Source: UBA4716 sp036310525 (GTDB taxonomy: Bacteria > Bacillota > Clostridia > UBA1381). Taken from it: a DNA stretch of 10,853 nucleotides. The stretch lies in assembly GCA_036310525.1 (NCBI GenBank), contig JAXJRQ010000168.1:1-10853 (forward strand), in the 5' to 3' direction. Positions 1-7,297 of this stretch are shown piece after piece. The position numbers and the translations under genes are program-made. Numbering within the stretch: position 1 is the stretch's first letter; every line of letters starts with the position of its first letter. The notes below the pieces were generated by a model. The model made no database searches and was not told where the DNA came from. It was given only the letters and a program-made list of their open reading frames with translations.

Positions 1-117
1 CTTATGTCAGACTACATTGATACAGCCAAGGGCGATTATATCAAGGCTATGGTCTGGGATATGACTAACGGCGAAATGGAACCTATAGCAGACGCAGACG
101 AGCTCATATATAATTAA
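1..117 (+). CDS. C-terminal end of a probable secreted protein (partial)
   Basis: An open frame runs from base 1 to a TAA at 115-117 and gives the last 38 residues of a gene that starts outside the window. The tail contains the string KAMVWD, then GEM, then ADADEL. This closely resembles residues about 1219-1239 of the giant esterase encoded next door, which has KAMIWN, then GTM, then EATEL. In that protein the motif ends a small beta-rich module before a catalytic domain; here it ends the protein. I infer that the missing part is a related secreted, probably carbohydrate-active protein, but the function itself cannot be read from 38 residues. The frame ends 13 bases before a strong terminator, so this is the last gene of its transcript. 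Confidence 0.7.
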   Translation, partial: LMSDYIDTAKGDYIKAMVWDMTNGEMEPIADADELIYN

Positions 118-129
118 TTTATTTATGTG

Positions 130-165
130 ACAAAAAGGCGGTTTTGTCATAAACCGCCTTTTTGT
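130..165 (+). terminator. Rho-independent terminator after the partial CDS
   Basis: A perfect 15-bp stem (130-144 with 151-165) closes a 6-nt loop. It has a GC-rich core (GGCGG/CCGCC) flanked by A-runs and T-runs. The A/T symmetry means it could terminate transcription from either direction. It separates the upstream gene from the esterase gene. Confidence 0.9.
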
Positions 166-172
166 GTAATGT

Positions 173-316
173 AAATTGTAATTTGTAGGGGTGTTTTGTG
201 TTTGTGATTGTAGGGGAGGGTCTCTGTGCCCTCCCGTAATATATTTGTGCACGGGAGGGGATGGAACCCCTCCCCTACGGTGGGATAATTGTTTGCATCC
301 CGATAAATTACAATTT
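173..316. repeat. MITE-like palindromic element, copy 1 (144 bp)
   Basis: The element is bounded by perfect 12-bp terminal inverted repeats: AAATTGTAATTT at 173-184 and its reverse complement at 305-316. The interior is strongly palindromic. An outer stem pairs 210-220 with 268-278, and an inner stem pairs 229-237 with 251-259. Alternatively two local hairpins form (214-220/229-235 and 253-260/267-274), so the DNA or RNA could switch between one long rod and two stem-loops. An inverted copy with the same length and only four base differences lies at 10672-10815. There is no coding capacity and no convincing target-site duplication. It begins 8 bases after a terminator and ends 26 bases before the ribosome binding site of the esterase gene. 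Confidence 0.85.
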
Positions 317-341
317 GTAAAACCAACAAATAATAATAAAC

Positions 342-348
342 AGGAGGT
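342..348 (+). promoter_or_regulatory. Strong ribosome binding site of the esterase gene
   Basis: AGGAGGT lies 5 bases before the ATG at 354 and fixes that start. I see no good promoter between the repeat element and this site, so transcription probably starts inside or upstream of the element. Confidence 0.85.
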
Positions 349-353
349 CAACT

Positions 354-3300
354 ATGAAACTAAAAAAGCTAACATCACTATTGTTATCCGTTGCAATGTG
401 TTCGGCATTTGTTCCGACATTTACCGTTTCGGCTGTCGAAACAGCTGCAGAGCCAACTATAAACTACACCGTTGATTTTGACGAGCTTTCGGAAGGTGAA
501 CAAACCCTTGAATCTTTGCAGGCGGCAAAGGACGGCTTCAAAGAATTCGGAATGACCAATACCCAAAACAATAAAAGCTATTCAATCGTCAAAGCAAATA
601 CGCTTGATCCAACCCGTGCAGACAACGATATGGCGCTCAAAATGACATTTGACAAAACACTTTCCACCAATACGGACGGACAGTATTTGCAGATTTATCC
701 TCAGGATAAAGACAAAACATTCCCGGATTATTCAAAAATAGAAGTATCGTTTGATATTGCATTTGATGACCTTAACTACAGCCGATGGTTTTACTTCCGT
801 GGCAACGGCAACAGCGATACTATAGTACTTTTCCAGACAAGAGGCGATAACAGCTATGCCGCTTGCGGTACAAAGATAACATCAGAGGGTGCTCTTGCAC
901 TGAATACGTGGCATCACATGTCATATGAAATATATCCGAGTCCGTCCGGAATATCGGGACGTACACTGACCAAGGTTTACCGAAACGGTAAGCTTATCAG
1001 CACACAATATGTTAAACAGCTCTCAAACGTTTTTCAGTGGATGTATATCATGAATCCTGTAGGTTCAGGCTCAATCTGGTTTGATAATTTAAACTATAAG
1101 GTAACAGAAAACGCAGCAGTGCCATATGAAAAAAGTGCTGACTTCAATAACGGAACAGTCACAATGAAGGCTGATTCCGACGCCTTCACGGCAACTGTTA
1201 CACAGGGCGTAGCGGGCACATGGGACGGTGCAAGTACAAACGGTCTTTCAAGCGGAATTGAGCTTGTAAAGAGCGACCGCAAAGGCTACGAAAACGAAAA
1301 AGTGCTTCATATGTGGGATAAAGCCGATTCGGGATATGCAGATTTCCAGCGTATTAATTTTACAGACAGTGCTTATACCGTTAATGACAATGAAATTTAC
1401 GAGCTTGATTTTTCCCTTAAGGTTCCCGAACGTGGAACGGGTGGAAACGTTCTGATTAACGGCTTCTTAAAAGGTCTTTCAAATGACGGTAAGTGTACGG
1501 TGTTGTGGATTACACGTGAAACAGGTAAAGCTACTGCATTTAAAACCCTTGAGCTTGGTATTCTTGAACCGGGCTGGCATGATTTTAAGCTTCTTATCAA
1601 AGCCGGCGATAATACTGCAACAGATAACGCAGATAAAAACATTCTCTACGGCTATGTTGACGGTAAATACGCAGGTAAAAAAGTGTATGTTCCCACCGCA
1701 ACTGACAGAAACGGTGTAACTGCCGATAAATTTACGGGCATAGGCACATACTGGGCAGGGCATGCGACAAGTGCATCTGTTGATACGGATTTCTATCTTG
1801 GCAATTTCACACGCAGAATTTACCGTAGTGAAAAGGAATACGAGCTTTATAACGGTGTCTCTGTTGCGCCCGATAAAATTTTAATTCATAATGTGGATAC
1901 GGATTTTTCATCAATTGGATACGGCGCTGCAAGCGGTGTGACCGAAAAAGGCAGCCTTGGCAAAGGTGCTGATGACAACTATATGAAAGCTGTAAACACA
2001 GCAGCAGGCGGATATATTACAGCTCCGATAAGCGGTTTATCATGGAGCGAGCCTCTGACGGTGCTTTATGATGTTTATCCGACAACCTCAGCTCTGTCAT
2101 TTGCGGTAAGAACAGGCTATCATATGCCGCTGACAAGCTTTACAACAGATGAGCTTAATATGAACAGCTGGAACAGAATTGTTATGACATACGATCCGTC
2201 CGCAACGAAAAGTACCTTCTATTTAAACGGTGAAAAACACAGCGAAAAAATATTCAGCCTTGCGGACAATCAGGCATTTCGTCTTATAACAGCAGATAAT
2301 GAAGCTGTTACATATTATGATAACATTCAGGTTGTGCAGGGATTTGCAGCTCCATACGGTGCACCTGACAGCGTAGTGGTAAAGAAAAATAAAATCCACG
2401 GCTATACAGGTACTGCAGAGGCTATCACAAGCCGGTATGACAGTGCAAAAATATTAAAAACAGACGGTACAGAGGTTACGGGCAGTGCAGTCCCTGAAAT
2501 AGGCGACAGCTTGTATGTGTACAGCTACGATGTCCTCACAGACCATTATTATTTTGCAGAAGAAATACTTGTGCTGAAGAACCTTACAAACACGGCAGAT
2601 GCTATCAATTCGGGCATAACAGAAGAAAAAATATACGTAAAGGCAGATACCACTCTTGATGAGTTGGGCGACTGGAGCTGTGATAATTTTGTATCAGCAA
2701 CGGTTAAGGACACAGACGGAAACGCTGTGACTGATAACAGTGCATATATTGTTAATGCAGTTCTTGAAGTAACCATAAGCAAAAACGGAAATACAGAAGT
2801 AATCAGCGTTCCCTTCGCAGACGAAGAGGAAAGACGCAGTATGATGTGGAAAATGACGCTTGATGCGGAAAATATTCCTGCAGAGGGTTCAAATCCGAGC
2901 GGACTCGGACTGATTGATTTTGTAAAGGACGAGGTTACATATACGACAGCAACCTATCCGTCAGGAATTGGCGGCAGAAGCAGTGACGACTACAGTGTAA
3001 GAATGCATACCGACCATGAAGCGACACCGGCAAATTATGCTCCTGCACTTAACATACAGCCGTCAGCCCTTGGTACAGCTTCAGCTGAGAGTACGGTTTA
3101 TATGGGAATGTCAGTCCTTGTTGACGACCCGAATAATCAGAGTAACTTCCGTATGCAGTGGATTGGTAATGCCGGATGGTACACACCGTTTACAATTTCA
3201 GGCGGTACGCTTAAAGCAGACGTTGACGAAAGCACAAACAAAGCTGTTGCACAGATACCCGATAATCAGTGGGTAAGACTGGACATGGCGTTTAAACCGA

Positions 3301-5627
3301 CAGACAACACATATACGTTGTGGATAAACGGAGAAGAGGCTGCTTCGGGTACGACAACTCTTAACGGAAGCTTCTACAGATGGAGAATGGACAATACAGT
3401 TGGTGCGGCGGACATTGATTGCTCAATCTACTTTGATGATTTTGAGATTTATACAGGTACACAGCGTGATATTGTAAATGCTGATGAGCTTATTACTTCA
3501 TCATCAGATGCCTCAAAGGTCACATATTCAAGTGCAAACAGCGAAATTTTCGTGCATGAAAGCATGCCGGCGGCTGAAATGTCAGGCTATTTACAGCACG
3601 ATAAGAGAGTGAATGCTTCTGTTTACACAGATTTATCATGCACACAAAAGGTAAGCGGAAATGTTTCAAAGGGTAATGTTGCGGTTGTATCCGACGGAAT
3701 TACTCATAAATATTATACCGTATATACAAAGCAGAACGGATATGAGCTTAATGGTTTATCGTTAAAGAGCAACGGCTCATTAACCGAAAACTCATTTGCA
3801 ATCGGTACACTTTCCGCAGACGCTCAGTTTACGGTATACGGCGATGAACTTCCGGTATGGGTTATTCTTGCACAGTATGGTGATAATGGTCTTATCAGCA
3901 TTGACGTTGCCGAGCCTGATGAAATAGCAGAAGCAGACAATTTCAAGGGAATTACAGTAAATGCGACTGCAAAATTAAGCATTGCAAGCGACGAAAACAC
4001 AACCGTAAAGGCAATGATATGGAATAGTGGTACAATGCAGTCAATCACAGAAGCTACAGAGCTTTTTCCCGCTTCAAAAACAGAAATTACAAGCGTAACA
4101 AAGCGTTTCCCCGGATTTACCGACAAAGCGACCATATTCAGCTTTGACGACGGTCAGAGTGCTGATGCAGAGCTTGTAGAGCTGTTTAATGCATACGATG
4201 TTACAGGCACATTTAACCTCATATCAAATAAGGGTATGCTCAAGGACCAGAGCGAGGAAAATCTTGCGTATCTTAAAGAGCTTTACAAGGGTCATGAGGT
4301 TGCAAACCACGTAAAGAACCATCCGCACCTCGATTTGCCGCAGTATGCAAGTCAGATAGATAATAAGGTAACAACGGCAGACGAATATACTGCATTGATT
4401 GATGCAGGTATAAGCGAGCTCGAGGCAATTTTCGGCACAGAGGTCAGAGGTATGGCATGGCCGTTCAATAACCCGATTATAAATAAGCCGGGTGATGCGG
4501 AGGCTCAGGCTATTTCAGATTACGTAGCAAACAATGACTATATTGAATATGCAAGAATTACGGATGAATCAAGCTCATTTGATTTACCCGACAACGTTAA
4601 ACACTGGAGCTTTACAAGCCACTACAGTAAAATCGGCTCATTTGCGGACAGCTTCTTGAATGATACCGATGAAGACCTTGAATTGTATTCAATCTGGGGT
4701 CACAGCTATGAATTTGCAAGTACTGCTCCGATAAGCGTAATAGAGGATTATCTCAAAAAGGTCACCGCAAAGAATATCTGGACACCATCATGCCTTGATG
4801 CCGCAAAATACATAAAGGCGCTCGATGCAATGACGGTAAATGGTGATAATATTGTGAATAATTCAGATGTTGATTTGTATCTGATTGTGAACTTTAAGCC
4901 GGTTATCATCAAGGCAAACAGTACATATTATCTTTATAGCGAAGACTTGAATGCATATCCGACACTATATCTTGCAGGTGATTCAACGTGTGAATACGTG
5001 CCGGATGCAGAAGCTCCCAGAAAAGGCTGGGGAATGTATCTTGGCGAATTTCTTAATACAAATATAGAGGTTTCTAACCACGCCATAAGATCGAGAAGTA
5101 CAAAAACCTTTATGTCGGAAGGCAGACTTGATGACATTATCTCACAGGCAAAGCAGGGCGATTACATGTTCATACAGTTCGGTCATAATGACTCCATGAC
5201 GGGTAATGACCGTGCGACAACTGTTGAAGAATATACTCAAAATCTCACAACCTTTGTCACAAGAGCAGAAAACGCAGGTATGATTCCTGTTTTTATCACC
5301 TCGGTTCGCAGTTGTACATTTGACAGCAACGGCAAAATCGCAGATGATAATGTGGATAAGTACAGAACAGCAATGATTAGTCTTGGAAAAGAGCTTAATG
5401 TTCCCGTGCTTGATTTGGGAGCAGTTCAGCGTGCATATCTTGATTTAATCGGTGAAGCAGAGGCGCAGAAGCTGTTCCTTGTAAATGGTGTAACTGAAGG
5501 CTACATCGGTACGGACGACCTTGTTCATTCATCGGCACAGGGTGCACAAAAGATTGCAGAACTCATCGCAGGGCTTATTAAAAACAGTAATGATATAGGA
5601 ATTTTATCGTACTATACAGCGAAATAA
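354..5627 (+). CDS. Giant secreted multidomain esterase: CE4 deacetylase plus CE12-type SGNH acetylesterase
   Basis: A 1757-residue exported protein. Residues 1-27 are a Sec signal peptide (KLKK, hydrophobic core, cleavage likely after TVSA). About residues 35-1035 hold several beta-rich modules that look LamG/concanavalin-like, near 35-250, 255-490, 508-665 and 832-1033; each ends with strings such as WFDNLNY, YYDNIQV or YFDDFEIY. A small module at about 1128-1245 carries the KAMIW motif shared with the upstream gene. A NodB/CE4 domain (about 1258-1470) shows FDDG at 1264-1267, the metal ligands D1266, H1319 and H1323 (H-V-K-N-H-P) and a late G-H at 1449-1450. A C-terminal SGNH domain (about 1536-1757) shows GDS with nucleophile S1544, GHND at 1610-1613 and DLVH at 1722-1725, as in rhamnogalacturonan acetylesterases. 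It probably removes acetyl groups from plant polysaccharides or other glycans outside the cell. No dockerin, sorting signal or S-layer domain is visible. The substrate is inferred. Confidence 0.85.
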   Translation: MKLKKLTSLLLSVAMCSAFVPTFTVSAVETAAEPTINYTVDFDELSEGEQTLESLQAAKDGFKEFGMTNTQNNKSYSIVKANTLDPTRADNDMALKMTFDKTLSTNTDGQYLQIYPQDKDKTFPDYSKIEVSFDIAFDDLNYSRWFYFRGNGNSDTIVLFQTRGDNSYAACGTKITSEGALALNTWHHMSYEIYPSPSGISGRTLTKVYRNGKLISTQYVKQLSNVFQWMYIMNPVGSGSIWFDNLNYKVTENAAVPYEKSADFNNGTVTMKADSDAFTATVTQGVAGTWDGASTNGLSSGIELVKSDRKGYENEKVLHMWDKADSGYADFQRINFTDSAYTVNDNEIYELDFSLKVPERGTGGNVLINGFLKGLSNDGKCTVLWITRETGKATAFKTLELGILEPGWHDFKLLIKAGDNTATDNADKNILYGYVDGKYAGKKVYVPTATDRNGVTADKFTGIGTYWAGHATSASVDTDFYLGNFTRRIYRSEKEYELYNGVSVAPDKILIHNVDTDFSSIGYGAASGVTEKGSLGKGADDNYMKAVNTAAGGYITAPISGLSWSEPLTVLYDVYPTTSALSFAVRTGYHMPLTSFTTDELNMNSWNRIVMTYDPSATKSTFYLNGEKHSEKIFSLADNQAFRLITADNEAVTYYDNIQVVQGFAAPYGAPDSVVVKKNKIHGYTGTAEAITSRYDSAKILKTDGTEVTGSAVPEIGDSLYVYSYDVLTDHYYFAEEILVLKNLTNTADAINSGITEEKIYVKADTTLDELGDWSCDNFVSATVKDTDGNAVTDNSAYIVNAVLEVTISKNGNTEVISVPFADEEERRSMMWKMTLDAENIPAEGSNPSGLGLIDFVKDEVTYTTATYPSGIGGRSSDDYSVRMHTDHEATPANYAPALNIQPSALGTASAESTVYMGMSVLVDDPNNQSNFRMQWIGNAGWYTPFTISGGTLKADVDESTNKAVAQIPDNQWVRLDMAFKPTDNTYTLWINGEEAASGTTTLNGSFYRWRMDNTVGAADIDCSIYFDDFEIYTGTQRDIVNADELITSSSDASKVTYSSANSEIFVHESMPAAEMSGYLQHDKRVNASVYTDLSCTQKVSGNVSKGNVAVVSDGITHKYYTVYTKQNGYELNGLSLKSNGSLTENSFAIGTLSADAQFTVYGDELPVWVILAQYGDNGLISIDVAEPDEIAEADNFKGITVNATAKLSIASDENTTVKAMIWNSGTMQSITEATELFPASKTEITSVTKRFPGFTDKATIFSFDDGQSADAELVELFNAYDVTGTFNLISNKGMLKDQSEENLAYLKELYKGHEVANHVKNHPHLDLPQYASQIDNKVTTADEYTALIDAGISELEAIFGTEVRGMAWPFNNPIINKPGDAEAQAISDYVANNDYIEYARITDESSSFDLPDNVKHWSFTSHYSKIGSFADSFLNDTDEDLELYSIWGHSYEFASTAPISVIEDYLKKVTAKNIWTPSCLDAAKYIKALDAMTVNGDNIVNNSDVDLYLIVNFKPVIIKANSTYYLYSEDLNAYPTLYLAGDSTCEYVPDAEAPRKGWGMYLGEFLNTNIEVSNHAIRSRSTKTFMSEGRLDDIISQAKQGDYMFIQFGHNDSMTGNDRATTVEEYTQNLTTFVTRAENAGMIPVFITSVRSCTFDSNGKIADDNVDKYRTAMISLGKELNVPVLDLGAVQRAYLDLIGEAEAQKLFLVNGVTEGYIGTDDLVHSSAQGAQKIAELIAGLIKNSNDIGILSYYTAK

Positions 5628-5633
5628 TTTCTT

Positions 5634-5671
5634 AAAAAATCCGAATCGCATTTTTGCGGTTCGGATTTTTT
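5634..5671 (+). terminator. Rho-independent terminator after the esterase gene
   Basis: A 16-bp stem with one G-T wobble (5634-5649 with 5656-5671) closes a 6-nt T-rich loop and ends in six T. It starts 6 bases after the esterase stop codon and makes that gene monocistronic. Confidence 0.9.
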
Positions 5672-5717
5672 GCATAAAGAGCGAAAATTAACAAATATTA
5701 AAAAAAACATTATTTCT

Positions 5718-5749
5718 GATTGAAATTTTATAAAGAGATTGAAATTTTA
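5718..5749 (+). repeat. Two direct copies of a 13-bp motif at the yitT promoter
   Basis: GATTGAAATTTTA occurs perfectly at 5718-5730 and 5737-5749, a spacing of 19 bp. The second copy contains the -35 box of the promoter for the YitT gene. The regulator gene in the same operon makes an operator role possible, but the motif is AT-rich and no binding is shown. Confidence 0.5.
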
Positions 5750-5767
5750 ATACAAAAGGGTTATTAT
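5739..5767 (+). promoter_or_regulatory. Sigma-A promoter of the yitT-lrp operon
   Basis: TTGAAA (5739-5744), a 17-bp spacer and TATTAT (5762-5767) fit the vegetative consensus well. The expected transcript start is near 5774, which leaves a leader of about 40 bases before the TTG start. Confidence 0.7.
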
Positions 5768-5816
5768 AGGATTAATTGAAAAATTTTCTTTCACAAAAGA
5801 CATGGGAGGGTGTACC

Positions 5817-6653
5817 TTGAGAAAAACAAAATCCTTTTTACTGACAATTTTAGGTACTTTATCAACGGGTGCAGGAATAGGTATGTTTCTGACTCCGAAT
5901 AAAATCGTAGGCGGCGGCGTTTCGGGTTTGTCGACCATTCTGTATCATACTCTCGGCATACAGCCGGGTGTGAGCTTTTTTATGATAAATATTTTATTGT
6001 TGCTTGTGGGACTTAAAGCACTCGGCAGAGTGTTTGTACAGAAAACGCTTGTAGGAACGGCTCTTTTGTCGCTGTTTGTTCAGTTGTTTTCCATGTTTCC
6101 CATTCATACCGAAAATCTGATGCTTTCGACAATTTTCGGCGGTGTTCTCTACGGAATAGGCATAGGCACATGCTTTGCCGCAGGTGCTTCGACGGGTGGT
6201 ACGGATATTATCGGCAGAATTATTCAGCAGAAATTCAGCTTTATTCCGATAGGAAAGGTGCTTTTGTTTATTGACGGAGTAATTATAATCACTTCGCTTA
6301 TGATATTTAAAAATGTAGAGCTTACTCTTTACGGTATAATTTCGCTGTTCATTTCAAGCTATTCCATTGATTTTATCATCGGAAAGCTTAACGTTTCGAG
6401 AATTGCGTTTGTAATCACCGATAAGGGCGAGGAAATCTCAAAAAAGCTTATTTCCACATCTCCGAGAGGTGTTACGCTGATTGATGTTAAGGGTGTGTAT
6501 TCAGATACACTCAAAAAAATGCTTTTCTGCGCACTAAAAGAAAGCGAAGCCGAGGCTTTCCAGAATAAAATTCTGGCAATTGATAAAGGTGCATTTATTG
6601 TATTTTCGGAGTCTCAGCGTATTAAAGGTAACGGTTTTTATTTATATAAATAA
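5817..6653 (+). CDS. YitT family membrane protein (DUF161/DUF2179)
   Basis: A 278-residue integral membrane protein. Residues 1-190 form about six hydrophobic segments (about 8-27, 31-47, 51-70, 77-95, 103-122, 146-187). The family signature G-A-S-T-G-G-T-D is at 123-130. Residues about 195-275 form a soluble DUF2179-type domain with a conserved-looking SPRGVTLIDVKGVYS stretch and a GFY end. Members of this family are membrane proteins of poorly known function, often guessed to be transporters. I chose TTG at 5817 because a GGGAGGG ribosome binding site (5804-5810) sits 6 bases before it; the in-frame ATG at 5802 overlaps that site and has none of its own. The gene is 14 bases upstream of an Lrp/AsnC regulator in the same transcript, which may link its expression to amino acid status. 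The family call is secure; the role is unknown. Confidence 0.88.
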   Translation: MRKTKSFLLTILGTLSTGAGIGMFLTPNKIVGGGVSGLSTILYHTLGIQPGVSFFMINILLLLVGLKALGRVFVQKTLVGTALLSLFVQLFSMFPIHTENLMLSTIFGGVLYGIGIGTCFAAGASTGGTDIIGRIIQQKFSFIPIGKVLLFIDGVIIITSLMIFKNVELTLYGIISLFISSYSIDFIIGKLNVSRIAFVITDKGEEISKKLISTSPRGVTLIDVKGVYSDTLKKMLFCALKESEAEAFQNKILAIDKGAFIVFSESQRIKGNGFYLYK

Positions 6654-6667
6654 TACGGGAGGAAAAA

Positions 6668-7120
6668 ATGGATACTACAGATAAAAAAATCCTTGAAATT
6701 CTTGCCAAGGACACAAACACAACCGCAACGGAAATCAGCAGCATCGTGAATTTGTCTGTACCTGCGGTGAATAAGCGAATACAAAAGCTGCAAAAGGACG
6801 GCGTTATCCGCTCCTTCACCATCACCACAAACGGCAGAAAGGTCAATAAAAGTATTATCGCCTTTGTTTTGCTCGTTTTAAAATACGGCGACGGTATGGA
6901 CGAGCTTCTTGAATACATAGAAAATGACAAGGACGTTCTTGAATGTTATGAAATTACGGGCGAGTATGATTACATTATAAAAATCTGTGCCGGAGACGTT
7001 GAAGAGCTTGACAAAAAGCTTTTGCACCTGAAAAAACATAAGGGCGTTGCAAGAAGTCATACGATGTTTGGTCTTGCAGAACATAAATTCCGCCCGACTA
7101 TTTTACCCGATATGGATTAA
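6668..7120 (+). CDS. Lrp/AsnC family transcriptional regulator
   Basis: A 150-residue protein of normal Lrp/AsnC length. Residues about 3-50 form the N-terminal winged helix-turn-helix: TDKKILEIL opening, then recognition-helix residues SVPAVNKRIQKL at 30-41, then the DGVI wing. Residues about 62-138 form the RAM effector and oligomerisation domain, with the typical ITGEYDYIIKI strand at 96-106. Family members form dimers to octamers and bind amino acids or related small molecules to control transport and metabolism genes. GGGAGG at 6657-6662 places the ATG at 6668. It lies 14 bases after the YitT gene and shares its promoter and terminator, so it may regulate its own operon; the 13-bp repeats over the promoter are the obvious candidate site. 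The ligand cannot be predicted. Confidence 0.92.
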   Translation: MDTTDKKILEILAKDTNTTATEISSIVNLSVPAVNKRIQKLQKDGVIRSFTITTNGRKVNKSIIAFVLLVLKYGDGMDELLEYIENDKDVLECYEITGEYDYIIKICAGDVEELDKKLLHLKKHKGVARSHTMFGLAEHKFRPTILPDMD

Positions 7121-7130
7121 TATAGCCCCC

Positions 7131-7163
7131 AAAGCCACAGCAAAGCAATGCCGTGGCTTTTTT
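7131..7163 (+). terminator. Rho-independent terminator of the yitT-lrp operon
   Basis: AAAGCCAC at 7131-7138 pairs with GTGGCTTT at 7153-7160, giving an 8-bp stem with a 14-nt loop. Six T follow at 7158-7163. It starts 10 bases after the lrp stop codon. Confidence 0.85.
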
Positions 7164-7202
7164 AATGGGAATATACGTTTTCTTTACAATTCGCTAAAAA
7201 AC

Positions 7203-7231
7203 TTTACATTAAAAATCAAATATAGTATAAT
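7203..7231 (+). promoter_or_regulatory. Sigma-A promoter of glmM-rsmG
   Basis: TTTACA (7203-7208), a 17-bp spacer and a perfect TATAAT (7226-7231) make this the best promoter in the window. A start near 7238 gives a leader of about 60 bases before glmM. Confidence 0.85.
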
Positions 7232-7245
7232 TCAAGTAAGTATGC

Positions 7246-7281
7246 GCATAATTGAATAACAGGATAAGCCTGTTTATATGC
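7246..7281 (+). promoter_or_regulatory. Hairpin in the glmM leader
   Basis: GCATA (7246-7250) can pair with TATGC (7277-7281), and inside it AACAGG (7258-7263) pairs with CCTGTT (7269-7274). The structure ends one base before the AAAAGGAGG ribosome binding site. It might influence translation or mRNA stability. It is short and could be chance. Confidence 0.35.
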
Positions 7282-7297
7282 AAAAGGAGGAAAAACA

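Noticed and set aside
284..289. GATAAT in the repeat element as a -10 box for the esterase gene
   Set aside because: There is no acceptable -35 sequence 16-18 bp upstream, so it cannot be supported as a promoter.
191..475. Open frame of 94 codons (plus strand) and a near-identical peptide at 10642-10839 (minus strand)
   Set aside because: The shared peptide is just the palindromic repeat read in the same frame in both copies. There is no ribosome binding site, and the first frame runs into the esterase gene in another phase.
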